From: Brevundimonas mediterranea
GTDB lineage: Bacteria; Pseudomonadota; Alphaproteobacteria; Caulobacterales; Caulobacteraceae
Direction of reading: 5' to 3'
Assembly (NCBI RefSeq): GCF_014196125.1
Contig: NZ_JACIDA010000001.1
Location: forward strand, 868,001 to 932,000
DNA length: 64,000 nucleotides
Made by a program: the position numbers and the translations under genes. Under the pieces are notes generated by a model. That model saw only the letters and a program-made list of their open reading frames with translations, was not told the DNA's origin and made no database searches. This document shows, piece by piece, positions 35,876 to 47,734 of this stretch. Numbering within the stretch: the first letter of the stretch is position 1; the number at the start of each line of letters is the position of its first letter.

Positions 35876-36717
35876 GGACGCGTCCTTATGGTGGTGGTGC
35901 GCGTCTCGCCCGCGCGCTCATATTGGATTTCGGCGGACGGGGCGCCGGCCAGCTGGCCGCGCAGGGCGCCGATGGCCTGGGGGCTGTTCAGCGCCACGCC
36001 ATTGACGGACAGGATGACGTCGCCGGACTGAAGTCCCGCGCTGCGCAGCTCGGACGCATTGCCGGCTGACGAGACGGTGAAACCGTTGACGCCCAGACCC
36101 TGGATCCGGGGCCGCAGCGCGGCCTGGGCCATCAGCCTTTGAGGATCGACGACCGCGCCCTGAGACGAGGCGAGCGCGGCGGTCGGCGGGGCCACGACCT
36201 GGGGCGTCGACGGCGGCGGGGGCGGCGCAGCGGCCCCGGCAGGCGTGTCGGCGAACTCCAGACGGCTCAGGGACTGGCCGCGCGCCAGGGTGACGAAATC
36301 CGACCCGACAGACTGCAAGACCAGGCCGGGCTCGACCTCCTCGCCGACGCCGACGGACAGCTGTCGTCCGTCCGCAAGACCGATGATGGCCGATCCGCCG
36401 CCGACGCCGCCCGCGCGCACGCCGAACAGCCGCATCTGGCTGGCGTCCGCGCCCGAGGCGCCGGCCAGGGCGCCCTGCCCGCCCGTTCGGAAAAAGGCGT
36501 CGAACCGCGACAGAATGCTCATGTCCACCGGACCGGCAGTGGCGGCGGCGCCGCGCGGTTCGAGCTTCGGCTGAGGCCCTGCGAACAGCCAGACAAGCCG
36601 CCCCGTCTGAACCAGCAGCAGCAGGATCAGCACGACCTCGACGAGGCGACGCAGCGGCAGACGACGCATACGGTCGGTCACCGAAGAGACGTTAAAACTA
36701 CGGATAGCCGCGATCAC
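35872..36717 (-). CDS. gspC: type II secretion protein GspC
   Basis: A 281-residue inner-membrane protein linking the platform to the GspD secretin. A membrane helix lies at about residues 28-46 (VEVVLILLLLVQTGRLVWL), followed by the periplasmic homology region (RLFGVRAGG, GSAIIGLADGRQ) and a C-terminal PDZ-like domain (GLQSGDVILSVNGVALNSPQA). The start is GTG 36717 or ATG 36669; the shorter form still keeps the basic stretch before the helix. First gene of the operon; its promoter should lie within 36718-36855. Confidence 0.9.
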   Translation of the reverse strand: MIAAIRSFNVSSVTDRMRRLPLRRLVEVVLILLLLVQTGRLVWLFAGPQPKLEPRGAAATAGPVDMSILSRFDAFFRTGGQGALAGASGADASQMRLFGVRAGGVGGGSAIIGLADGRQLSVGVGEEVEPGLVLQSVGSDFVTLARGQSLSRLEFADTPAGAAAPPPPPSTPQVVAPPTAALASSQGAVVDPQRLMAQAALRPRIQGLGVNGFTVSSAGNASELRSAGLQSGDVILSVNGVALNSPQAIGALRGQLAGAPSAEIQYERAGETRTTTIRTRP

Positions 36718-36855
36718 GACGCCATGCCTGTTCCGACCCCGACGGCCATCCCGCGATCTAGACTAATCGTCCGTATGCGGGCCGCACCGAAGTGTGAAGA
36801 CGCGAAGAACATCTGGTGACAGATGCGATCCATACGGATCATTTAGGAACGAAAA

Positions 36856-36884
36856 CGACCGGAAGGCCGAAGGCCTCCCGGTCG
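36856..36884 (-). terminator. rho-independent terminator of the TonB receptor unit
   Basis: On the minus strand, GACCGG and AGGCC stem segments close on a TTC loop with one bulged base per side, followed by TTTTCGTT. It stands 26 bases after the receptor stop, so it ends the lipoprotein-receptor transcript before gspC. Confidence 0.75.
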
Positions 36885-36909
36885 CTAACGCGTCATTTGT
36901 TTTTCACGA

Positions 36910-39564
36910 TCAGAAGCGGGCGGTCAGGCTGACCGAGGCGCTCTGGCCCAGATCGTAGTTGTTGACCCGGATCTTGTTGCCCAGTTCCTGGTATTCGTCG
37001 AACTCGGTTCCCAGCAAGTTCCGCAGTTCCAGGGCGAAGCCCATGTCGCGGGCCATGACGGTGAAGTCCTTGCGATAGACAAAGTCCAGGAAGACGCCCG
37101 GCTCCTGGATGAAGTCCGGCTCGCGGCTCGAACCGGTGCCGGCGCCGCGGGCGGTGATGCGGTCGCTGACATAGTTGACGATGATGGTCGCCTGCGACCG
37201 AGCCGTGTCGTCTTCCCAACCCAGTTGCAGGTTGGCGACGTGGTCCGACTGGCCTTGCAGACGACTGCCGTCCTGGATGAAGAAGGACGCGTCCTCCGGC
37301 GTGCCCGCCCCACCCAGGGTCAGGACGGTGTCGCCGTCGCCCACCTTAACCTCGGAGTCCGAGTAGGTGTAGTTGGCCTGCACCAGCCAACGCTTGTTGG
37401 CGATGAAGGACATGGGCTGGTCGGGGAACTCGAAATACTTCTTCACCTCGACCTCGGCGCCCATGATGGTCGCCTTGGGGGCGTTCAGATACGACTGCTG
37501 GCGCTGGTTGCCCACATCGACGATGACGGACTCAACCGGCTTGTCCATATCCTTGTAGAAGACGCCTGCGGTGATGAACTGCTGGCGGGCGAAATACCAT
37601 TCGTACCGCGCGTCCAGGTTCAGCAGCTCGGTGTCCACCAGATAGGGGTTGCCGATGAAGATGCGGTCGCTTTCCGGGTCCGTATAGGCCTGGGGCGCCA
37701 GTTCGCGGAACTGAGGGCGGCCGATCGTCTGCGAGACGCCGAAGCGCAGTTGCTGATCCTCGGCGAAGTTCCACGTCGCCGTCAGCGAGGGCAGCCAATA
37801 CTGTTCCTCGATCTCCGTGGCTTCATAGGTCGAGGTTCCGCCGAACACGTCGCGCGGCGTGACGCTCTGCTGACCGTCCTCGAAGCGGACGCCGACCGTG
37901 GTGCGGACCAGCGGGATGATTTCCGCATCGACCATGGCGTAGGCGGCGTTGACCTGCAGTTCGGCGTCATAGGCGCTGGCGCCGTTGCTGCCGGCGATTT
38001 CACGCAGTTGCAGCGTCGTCGGATTGATATTGTAGTCCGAGAACAGATAGTCGATGCGCGACAGACGCTGGCTATCGGTCAGGCCGTTGACGGCTTCGAA
38101 CTGCAGATCATGGCGGCTGGCTTCGCGGTTGTTGTCGAGGGTGGCGACGCCGGCGCTGATGACGGCTTCGCGCGCCGAGGACAGCGGCAGGGTGTAGGCC
38201 ACGTCCACGCCGCCGGAGACGATATCGTCGTCCAGTTCGCTGAACGAGATCAGGTTGCCCTGAACGTTGTGAATGTAGTCGCCGTCCGCATTGACGCCGT
38301 ACTGGAAGCGCGACTCATAGGGCGCGTCCCGCGACGTCTTGGCATAGGCCGCGCGCCAGTCGATCTCCAGCGCCCCGTCCATGAACTGATGTTCGCCGGC
38401 CAGCTGGCTGCTCCAGAGCTGGCGCACGAACCATTCGGTATAGTCGTTACGGATGACGCTGCCGCCGGCGTCGAAATCCGGCCCGGCGACCGAGCGGGCT
38501 TCCTTGGTCGTGTTGCGGACGTACAGGTTGGTCCACTTGACCTCGTGGTCGGCGTTCGACAGCGACAGGCCGCCGAGGAAGTTCAGGCGGACGTCGTTCT
38601 GGTTCGATTCCACGCCGTAGGTCGAAACCGGCACCAGGACTTCGCCCTGGAACTGGCCCTCTTCCTGGACGCCGCTACGGGCGCGCCAGCTGTTGTCGTA
38701 ACCGGCGACGGCGATCAGGCCCAGGGCGCCGAAGCCCGTGTCCTGCGAGAAGCCGCCTGACAGTTCCACACCGCCGTCGATCGGCGTCTTTTCGCGTTGC
38801 AGCAGGCGCAGGGGCGCGTTGACCAGCGACTGCCCCATGGTCTGGAGCTGGTCGGCGGTGAAGTTGGCGCCGTTGATTTGCTTGCCCTGGTCGAAGGCGA
38901 TGGCGATCGCGCCCGGCACTTCGCGGGTATCATCGTCAAAACCGGTGAAATCGGTGCGCGACCCGTAATAGATCAGGCCTTCCTTGCCGGTCGACTCAGT
39001 GTTGCCGGCCAGCGACAGCTTCATGTTGAAGAAGGGTTCGTTCGGAGCATCGACGGTATGCAGGTCGATCACGCCGCCGCCGAATTCGCCGGGGAAGTTG
39101 GGCGAATAGGTCTTCTGAACGGTGACGCCGTCCAGGATGCTGGAGGGGAACAGGTCCAGGGGCACGACCCGTTGCAGCGGCTCGGGGCTGGGCAGGGGCG
39201 AACCGTTCAACAAGGCCGACGAATAGCGCTCGCCCAGTCCACGGACATAGATGAAACGGCCTTCGACGATCGACAGGCCGGTGACGCGGGTCAGGGCGGC
39301 GGCGGCGTTGCTGTCGCCGGTGCGCTCCAGATCCTCGGACGTCAGGAAGGCCGCGACTTCCGAGCTTTCGCGGTTGGGTTCGGGAATATAACGACCGAGG
39401 ACGACGATCTCGCCGACTTCGGTCGCCTGCTCCTCGACCTGTTCGGCCGGGGTCTGCGCGGTCGGGGAAGTCATCGGGGCTGTCTGGGCGAACGCCAGGC
39501 CGGGCGCGATCAGCGCACTGGTGGCGAGAAGGACCCCGCTCAGGGTCAGAGTAAGTCTATTCAT
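36910..39564 (-). CDS. TonB-dependent receptor paired with secreted-type lipoprotein
   Basis: An 884-residue outer-membrane receptor. Signal peptide ends in AFAQT; TonB-box-like GEIVVLGRY; plug with RFIYVRGLGERYSSALLNG, PLPSPEPLQRVVPLDLFPSS and FPGEFGGGVIDL, a receptor subfamily with very conserved plug motifs; a barrel ending in VSLTARF. ATG at 39564 with AAGG upstream. It follows the lipoprotein gene on the same strand (75-base gap) and precedes the gsp operon. A similar trio of lipoprotein ElpS, TonB receptor and T2SS is, as I recall, described in Caulobacter crescentus. Substrate unknown. Confidence 0.92.
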   Translation of the reverse strand: MNRLTLTLSGVLLATSALIAPGLAFAQTAPMTSPTAQTPAEQVEEQATEVGEIVVLGRYIPEPNRESSEVAAFLTSEDLERTGDSNAAAALTRVTGLSIVEGRFIYVRGLGERYSSALLNGSPLPSPEPLQRVVPLDLFPSSILDGVTVQKTYSPNFPGEFGGGVIDLHTVDAPNEPFFNMKLSLAGNTESTGKEGLIYYGSRTDFTGFDDDTREVPGAIAIAFDQGKQINGANFTADQLQTMGQSLVNAPLRLLQREKTPIDGGVELSGGFSQDTGFGALGLIAVAGYDNSWRARSGVQEEGQFQGEVLVPVSTYGVESNQNDVRLNFLGGLSLSNADHEVKWTNLYVRNTTKEARSVAGPDFDAGGSVIRNDYTEWFVRQLWSSQLAGEHQFMDGALEIDWRAAYAKTSRDAPYESRFQYGVNADGDYIHNVQGNLISFSELDDDIVSGGVDVAYTLPLSSAREAVISAGVATLDNNREASRHDLQFEAVNGLTDSQRLSRIDYLFSDYNINPTTLQLREIAGSNGASAYDAELQVNAAYAMVDAEIIPLVRTTVGVRFEDGQQSVTPRDVFGGTSTYEATEIEEQYWLPSLTATWNFAEDQQLRFGVSQTIGRPQFRELAPQAYTDPESDRIFIGNPYLVDTELLNLDARYEWYFARQQFITAGVFYKDMDKPVESVIVDVGNQRQQSYLNAPKATIMGAEVEVKKYFEFPDQPMSFIANKRWLVQANYTYSDSEVKVGDGDTVLTLGGAGTPEDASFFIQDGSRLQGQSDHVANLQLGWEDDTARSQATIIVNYVSDRITARGAGTGSSREPDFIQEPGVFLDFVYRKDFTVMARDMGFALELRNLLGTEFDEYQELGNKIRVNNYDLGQSASVSLTARF

Positions 39565-39639
39565 GGTCTGCGCCTTGAAGGGGTCAGGAAACGCGAAGAA
39601 CCGGCGGCGACCTCATGGTCGCCGCCGGAACTGTCATCG

Positions 39640-41166
39640 TCAGCAGGTCGAGCCGGAGGTCAGGCCGCAGGTCCAACCCTGCCACCAGGTGTCCTGAGCG
39701 TTCCGGACCGCGCCGATGTAGGTCACGCTGTCGAAGAAGCCGTAGACGGTCTTCGGATCGACCGCCGTCACGGCGTTTTCATTGGCTCCGTTGATGAAGG
39801 CCAGGTTCTGGTTGGCGATCGTCGTGCCCGAAGCCGGAGCGGTCAGGGTCGAGGTTCCCAGCGCTGTGACATTGGTGTTGCGGGCGTTGGTGAACACCGC
39901 CGTCGAGCGGGCGACGTTGGCCGGGCGATACGAGATCGAGCAGGACATGAAGATCGAGCGCAGCGAAGGCGTCGAGCCGCCGTCGAAGCTGGTTTGCGTG
40001 TCGGCGTCGGCGATGTCGAAGCAGCCGGCGACCGAGCCCGCCGTCGAAGTGGCGACGATATTGATCAGGTTCGGGTTGGTGCCGGTGTCGAAGTGCATGA
40101 CCGTGTGGGCGTCGGTCGGGGCGTTACGGCCCACCAAGGTCCAGTTGGCGATCTTCGGCTGCGACAGATAACGCGAGGCGTAAGGCGTCGAGGTCGGGGC
40201 GGACGAGAACTCGAAGCCGGCCGAACGGCTGGTGGAGTTCGGCGCACGTTGGGTCACGATGCCGAACTGGGCGCCGCCGCGCCAGCCGGTGTCGGTGTCC
40301 AGACCGTCGTCGTCGGCGCCGTTGATGACGATATGCTTCAGGTTGGCGTTGCCGCCGAAGATCTCGATACCGTCGTCCGAGCTGTTGTACGACTGGATGT
40401 ACTCCAGGGTCGTGCCCGAGCCGACGCCGGCCAGGGTCAGGGCCTGAAGCTCATTGCCCGTGGCGATTTCAAAGCCGGAATACTTGATCTGGATATAACG
40501 CAGACGGCCGGAGTTGTCGGCCGGCGTGTTGCCGCCGTAGAAGGCGTTGGTGCCCTCGACCTGACCGGTGCAGGTGACCGAGGGGGTCAGCTGGCAGTTG
40601 GCCTGGGGCGCGCGACCCGCAATCACGATGCCGCCCCACTGACCTTGCGAGCTTGCGGTCGCAGTGCCTTCAATGTCCTGGCGGCTGGTGAAGATGATCG
40701 GGTTGGTCGCAGTGCCCTCGGCGAAGATCTGCGAACCGCGGTTGACCAGCAGATAGTCGCTGCCGTTGAAGGCGAAGACCTTCACGCCCGGATCGATCGT
40801 CAGGATGCCCTGTGCGCCCGTCGTCGAGGCCGGATCAATGCCGCGGTCGGCGCCGACTTCGGTGCGGCCGCTGATCGCGTAGATGGTGCCGGCGCGAACC
40901 GACAGGGTCAGGTTGCCCAGAACCTGAGCGGGCAGCTGGCAGACGCGCAGAGTGCCGTTGGCGATGGTGCCGACATTGGTCAGACCGGTGGGGCAGTCGG
41001 CGGCGGGGGTGCCGGGCGTCGGCGTGGTCGGCGTGGTCGGCGTGCCGCCGCCGCCGTTGCCGAAATCGCCCTCGCCGGGAGAGGCCACCTCGGCGGAGCC
41101 GCAGGCGGCGAGCGCGAGGGCGCTGGCCGCCGTCACGAGAAGGGTCTTGAGCTGAAGGCCGGTCAT
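39640..41166 (-). CDS. ElpS-like exported lipoprotein (probable T2SS substrate)
   Basis: A 508-residue lipoprotein. The signal peptide ends with LALAACGS (Cys22). A low-complexity Gly/Thr/Pro linker (GGGGTPTTPTTPTPG) leads to a long repetitive body rich in Gly, Asn, Thr and Ser, with NGADDDGLDTDTGWRGG and SSDDGIEIFGGNANLKH, consistent with a right-handed beta-helix. The C-terminus is WQGWTCGLTSGSTC with two Cys, perhaps a disulfide. Its place before a TonB receptor and T2SS operon matches the phosphate-starvation ElpS locus of Caulobacter as I remember it; homology to ElpS itself was not tested. The start at 41166 is the only ATG fitting the signal. Confidence 0.82.
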   Translation of the reverse strand: MTGLQLKTLLVTAASALALAACGSAEVASPGEGDFGNGGGGTPTTPTTPTPGTPAADCPTGLTNVGTIANGTLRVCQLPAQVLGNLTLSVRAGTIYAISGRTEVGADRGIDPASTTGAQGILTIDPGVKVFAFNGSDYLLVNRGSQIFAEGTATNPIIFTSRQDIEGTATASSQGQWGGIVIAGRAPQANCQLTPSVTCTGQVEGTNAFYGGNTPADNSGRLRYIQIKYSGFEIATGNELQALTLAGVGSGTTLEYIQSYNSSDDGIEIFGGNANLKHIVINGADDDGLDTDTGWRGGAQFGIVTQRAPNSTSRSAGFEFSSAPTSTPYASRYLSQPKIANWTLVGRNAPTDAHTVMHFDTGTNPNLINIVATSTAGSVAGCFDIADADTQTSFDGGSTPSLRSIFMSCSISYRPANVARSTAVFTNARNTNVTALGTSTLTAPASGTTIANQNLAFINGANENAVTAVDPKTVYGFFDSVTYIGAVRNAQDTWWQGWTCGLTSGSTC

Positions 41167-41185
41167 CGTCAGTCCACCGTGTCTG

Positions 41186-41203
41186 GTCAAAGAGCTATGA
41201 CAG
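41186..41203 (-). promoter_or_regulatory. candidate Pho box
   Basis: On the minus strand CTGTCAT-AGCT-CTTTGAC has the 7-4-7 layout of PhoB sites; the first half is a perfect match and the second matches at five of seven positions. It ends only 19 bases before the lipoprotein start codon, which would place transcription start at or very near the ATG, so the message would be leaderless. No clear -10 element is seen. Confidence 0.4.
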
Positions 41204-41436
41204 GGGACGACCGAGCTCATGCCCGGCCGCGATGACGTGATCGTCCCTCCTGCCCGGCTCCAGTCATTAGGGATGCTGTGTGACGGCGCATGCGCTTCGG
41301 CATGAAGGTTCGGCGGAGGTTTTGCGGAGAAATAGAATCTGTTTTACGAAGATTGATCTGTCTTCCGATCAATACGTCACATCGAGCAAATCCTGTGTCG
41401 GAGGTTGCAGAGGCGCAGACGCCGCGCTTCGCCCGA

Positions 41437-41952
41437 TCAGTCGCCGTTCCACCACCCCAAGCTGAAGGGGATCCTGCGGCCCTTCGCCGTCATGGCGCCG
41501 GTGATCACCGGGGTGCGGTCGCCAAGATTGCGGCGTGCGGTGGCCAGTGCGCCCGGATCGATGCGGGCGTCCAGAACGAGTTGTCGCCCATCAGGCATGA
41601 GGCCGACGAAATGCAGGCGCTCGTCGGTCAGGTCATAGGCGCGCGGCGGGATCTGCACCGCGCCGTCCGGCCCCGACAGCGTCAGGATCAAGGGTGCGCC
41701 ACCCCTCTGCGCCGCTTCCCACGCCTCCAGGGCCGCGGCCTGGCCGATGAACAGGCTTTCGACCCGCCAGCCCTGGGTCGGTTCGGACACCGGCCGATAG
41801 TCGCCCGAGATGTCGCCTTCGAGCCTGTGCCGGAAGGACGCCGGGGCGGCGGGCGCCGTCGCCGGGGCCGTGGACGCCGGGCCGGTCTCGCGCCGCTCAC
41901 AAGCCGCAAGCGCCGCCAGACAGACCAGGGCTGGAACCAGAAGACGCCGCAT
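41437..41952 (-). CDS. hypothetical lipoprotein
   Basis: A 171-residue exported lipoprotein: signal RRLLVPALVCLAALAAC with lipobox LAAC, an Ala/Pro/Thr-rich linker (residues 22-40), then a soluble beta-rich domain with WRVESLFIGQAAALEAWEAA and PVITGAMTAKGRRIPFSLGWW. Family not recognised. The ATG at 41952 overlaps the stop of the M28 peptidase gene (TGATG), so the two are co-translated. It may work in the envelope with the peptidase. Confidence 0.75.
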   Translation of the reverse strand: MRRLLVPALVCLAALAACERRETGPASTAPATAPAAPASFRHRLEGDISGDYRPVSEPTQGWRVESLFIGQAAALEAWEAAQRGGAPLILTLSGPDGAVQIPPRAYDLTDERLHFVGLMPDGRQLVLDARIDPGALATARRNLGDRTPVITGAMTAKGRRIPFSLGWWNGD

Positions 41953-42917
41953 CACCGATCCAGCGACCGGTCCAGGGCGTGGAAGCCAGCGATGGCCAGT
42001 TCGGTCGCCGCAGCGAAGACCTCAGGCCTGATCCGCTCGAAGTCATCGGTCGGGCGGTGATAATCGGGGTGATAGTCGATGCCCATATAGAGGAAGGGCA
42101 CGCCCTTGTCGTGGAAGGCGCCCTGGTCCGACGCCGAGACCCAGTTGTTCTCCCCCTCGTCCTGCGGCGTGTCCTTGCCGAAGGCGAAACTGACCGGGCC
42201 GACCGCCGACAGGGGCTCCAGGATCGGGCGCAGGTTCGGGTGCTGGTATGTGCCCGTGACCCACAGATGCCCGTCGGTCTCGGCCCGCGCCGTCATGTCG
42301 AAGTTCAGGTTAAGGGCGATGGACGACAGGGGCACGGGCGGCGCCTTGACGAACTCGCGCGCGCCCAGCAGCCCCCGCTCCTCCCCGTCAAAGGCGACCA
42401 GCAGCACGCTGTGCTCCGGCGCCTGGGCCTTCAGCCGTTTGGCCAGTTCCAGCATAGTCGCCACGCCCGAGGCGTTGTCGTCGGCGCCATTGTAGATCTG
42501 GCCGTCGTGCATCCCGACGTGGTCATAGTGGGCGCTGACCACGATATAGCGGTCGCCCACACGGGTTCCGGGGATCAGGCCCAGCACATTGACCCCGCGA
42601 TAGGTGACCGGGCCCTGCGGCGAAGGCCCCGTCCCTTCGAACGGCTGCAGCCGCCCGAAGGGCGCGGGCGCGACGCCCAGCGCCTCGAGCCGCGCGACGA
42701 CATAGGCCCGCGCCCGCTCCCCGCCCGGCGTTCCGGTTCCCCGTCCCTCCATGTCATCCGCCGACAGGATCCGCACATCGTCCAGCAGCTGGCCGTATTC
42801 GGCGGCGGGCACAGACACAGGCCCGGGCGGCGGGGGGCTGATCGGCTCGACGCATCCGCTCAGGGCCAGGGCGGCGCATCCGCCGAGCAGAAGGAATCGG
42901 ACGGCGGCAGGCGGCAT
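41952..42917 (-). CDS. M28-family zinc aminopeptidase, lipoprotein
   Basis: A 321-residue exported peptidase. Signal peptide ends with LALSGC (lipobox). The di-zinc site of family M28 is complete: SAHYDHVG, NGADDNASG, the catalytic Glu pair in FDGEERGLLGA, NFDMTAR and DYHPDYHRPTDD. It would remove N-terminal residues from peptides at the outer membrane or in the periplasm. It lies 75 bases from the divergent ligA. Confidence 0.92.
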   Translation of the reverse strand: MPPAAVRFLLLGGCAALALSGCVEPISPPPPGPVSVPAAEYGQLLDDVRILSADDMEGRGTGTPGGERARAYVVARLEALGVAPAPFGRLQPFEGTGPSPQGPVTYRGVNVLGLIPGTRVGDRYIVVSAHYDHVGMHDGQIYNGADDNASGVATMLELAKRLKAQAPEHSVLLVAFDGEERGLLGAREFVKAPPVPLSSIALNLNFDMTARAETDGHLWVTGTYQHPNLRPILEPLSAVGPVSFAFGKDTPQDEGENNWVSASDQGAFHDKGVPFLYMGIDYHPDYHRPTDDFERIRPEVFAAATELAIAGFHALDRSLDR

Positions 42918-42983
42918 GGACGACTCCGTGAATAACGATTCAGCCTAGCGTGCGGATCGTCCGGCGTCAGCCCGTGGTAATGA

Positions 42984-46261
<3,278 letters not shown>

Positions 46262-46272
46262 GGAGTTCTCGC

Positions 46273-47514
46273 ATGTCTGTTCCGCCCCCGCTCGCGCCGC
46301 CATCCGCGATGACGGGCCGACGATACGATCTGGACTGGATTCGCGTCGGCGCCTTCATGCTGCTGATCCTCTATCACGTCGGCATGTTCTACGTGCCTTG
46401 GGACTACCATGTGAACAGCCCACGTCCGGTCGAGGCGCTTGAGCCGATCATGCTGCTGACGAACCCCTGGCGGCTGACCCTGCTGTTCCTGGTTTCGGGC
46501 TGTGCGACCCGGTTTCTGGCGGACGGGTTCGCCGCGCGCGGGCAAAGCGGATGGGCGCTGGCCGGATCGCGCACCCTGCGCCTGCTGCCGCCGCTGCTGT
46601 TCGGCATGTTCGTCATTGTGCCGCCCCAGAGCTATTACGAAATCCTCGAAGCGGCCAAGGGCCTGGGCATAGCCGACCCCGCGCATGGACCGGTGCTCAA
46701 GGACTTCTGGGTGCGGTACGTCACCTCGACCGGCCACTGGTGCGACGCCGACGGTTGCCTGACCACGCCGACGTGGAACCACCTGTGGTTCATCGCCTAT
46801 CTGCTGCCCTACAGTCTGTTGCTGACGGTGATGATCGCCTTTCCGCCCGTCCGGCGCGCGCTTCAGGCGGTGGGGGATCGAGTATTTCGGGGATGGGGGC
46901 TGGTGGTCTGGCCGGTCCTGTATCTGATCCTGATCCGCTGGTTCCTGGCGCCCCGGTTCGAGATCACCCATGCCCTGACCGACGACTGGTACAACCACGC
47001 CCTCAGCTTCGGCGCCTTCCTGTTCGGCTATCTGATCGCCCGGTCCGAGGAGGCGCGTCAGACCCTGATGCGGCTGCGCTGGCCCGCCCTGATCATCGCC
47101 CTGTGCAGTTGGGTGGCCTGGGCGACCTATGCCTGGGTCTATCGCGGCGACGTCAATCCGTCCGAGCCGCTCAGACAGGCCATGCGGATCGTCTATGCGC
47201 TGGATCAGGCGGGCTTCATCGCCGCCATCCTGGGCTTCGGCGCACGATGGTTGAACCGGGGCGGCCCTGCCCTGCGCTATCTCTCGGTCGGCGTCTTCCC
47301 CTTCTATATCGTCCACCAGACGGTGACGGTCGTGGCGGCCTATAATCTGGCCACGCTCCACCTGCCGTTGGGCGTAGAGGCCGGTCTGCTGATCCTGATC
47401 ACCGCCCTGGGCTGCCTCCTCGCCTACGAGGTCGCACGCCGGATCGGATGGCTGGGCCTCTTGCTGGGGGTGAAGCCGCAGAAGGAAGGGCGAACCGCGC
47501 GGTCGCCCGCCTGA
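46273..47514 (+). CDS. acyltransferase-3 family membrane protein (OpgC/MdoC-like)
   Basis: A 413-residue polytopic protein with about ten membrane helices. The N-terminal RYDLDWIRVGAFMLLILYHVGMFY has the catalytic His of Acyl_transf_3 proteins, with WNHLWFIAYLLPY and VGVFPFYIVHQTVTV in later helices. Such proteins transfer acyl groups to extracytoplasmic sugars; a glucan-modifying role is possible but unproved. GGAG stands 7 bases before ATG 46273; ATG 46309, just before the RYDLDW block, is an alternative. Divergent from the LytTR regulator. Confidence 0.87.
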   Translation: MSVPPPLAPPSAMTGRRYDLDWIRVGAFMLLILYHVGMFYVPWDYHVNSPRPVEALEPIMLLTNPWRLTLLFLVSGCATRFLADGFAARGQSGWALAGSRTLRLLPPLLFGMFVIVPPQSYYEILEAAKGLGIADPAHGPVLKDFWVRYVTSTGHWCDADGCLTTPTWNHLWFIAYLLPYSLLLTVMIAFPPVRRALQAVGDRVFRGWGLVVWPVLYLILIRWFLAPRFEITHALTDDWYNHALSFGAFLFGYLIARSEEARQTLMRLRWPALIIALCSWVAWATYAWVYRGDVNPSEPLRQAMRIVYALDQAGFIAAILGFGARWLNRGGPALRYLSVGVFPFYIVHQTVTVVAAYNLATLHLPLGVEAGLLILITALGCLLAYEVARRIGWLGLLLGVKPQKEGRTARSPA

Positions 47515-47517
47515 TGC

Positions 47518-47541
47518 GAGGGCTGGGACCGCCCAGCCCTC
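47518..47541 (+). terminator. perfect stem-loop after acyltransferase gene
   Basis: GAGGGCTGGG-ACCG-CCCAGCCCTC, ten perfect base pairs with a four-base loop, starting 4 bases after the stop codon. It is followed by CTAATTCC rather than a strong T-run, so it is a weaker intrinsic terminator or a transcript stabiliser. Confidence 0.5.
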
Positions 47542-47572
47542 CTAATTCCGCAGGAAAACCGTCGAAGGATCA

Positions 47573-47597
47573 GCGGCTTGAAAATGATTCAAGCCGC
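47573..47597. repeat. perfect 10-base inverted repeat
   Basis: GCGGCTTGAA-AATGA-TTCAAGCCGC in the space between the convergent acyltransferase and alcohol dehydrogenase genes. It has no T-run on either strand. It could be a structural element or a second termination stem for the dehydrogenase transcript. Confidence 0.45.
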
Positions 47598-47734
47598 CAA
47601 CCCCGCACGTTCGCCTACGGGCTTATGATCTCGCCCAGGTCTTTGACATCGCGATCCGACATCCTGACGCAACGGCTTTGGACGTCGAAATAGACGAAAT
47701 AGACTCTATTTTTTGTAGAGGAATCGCGTCGATT

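Noticed and set aside
38797..41235. 812-codon plus-strand frame antisense to the lipoprotein and receptor genes
   Set aside because: Composition and lack of any domain mark it as a shadow of the genes on the other strand.
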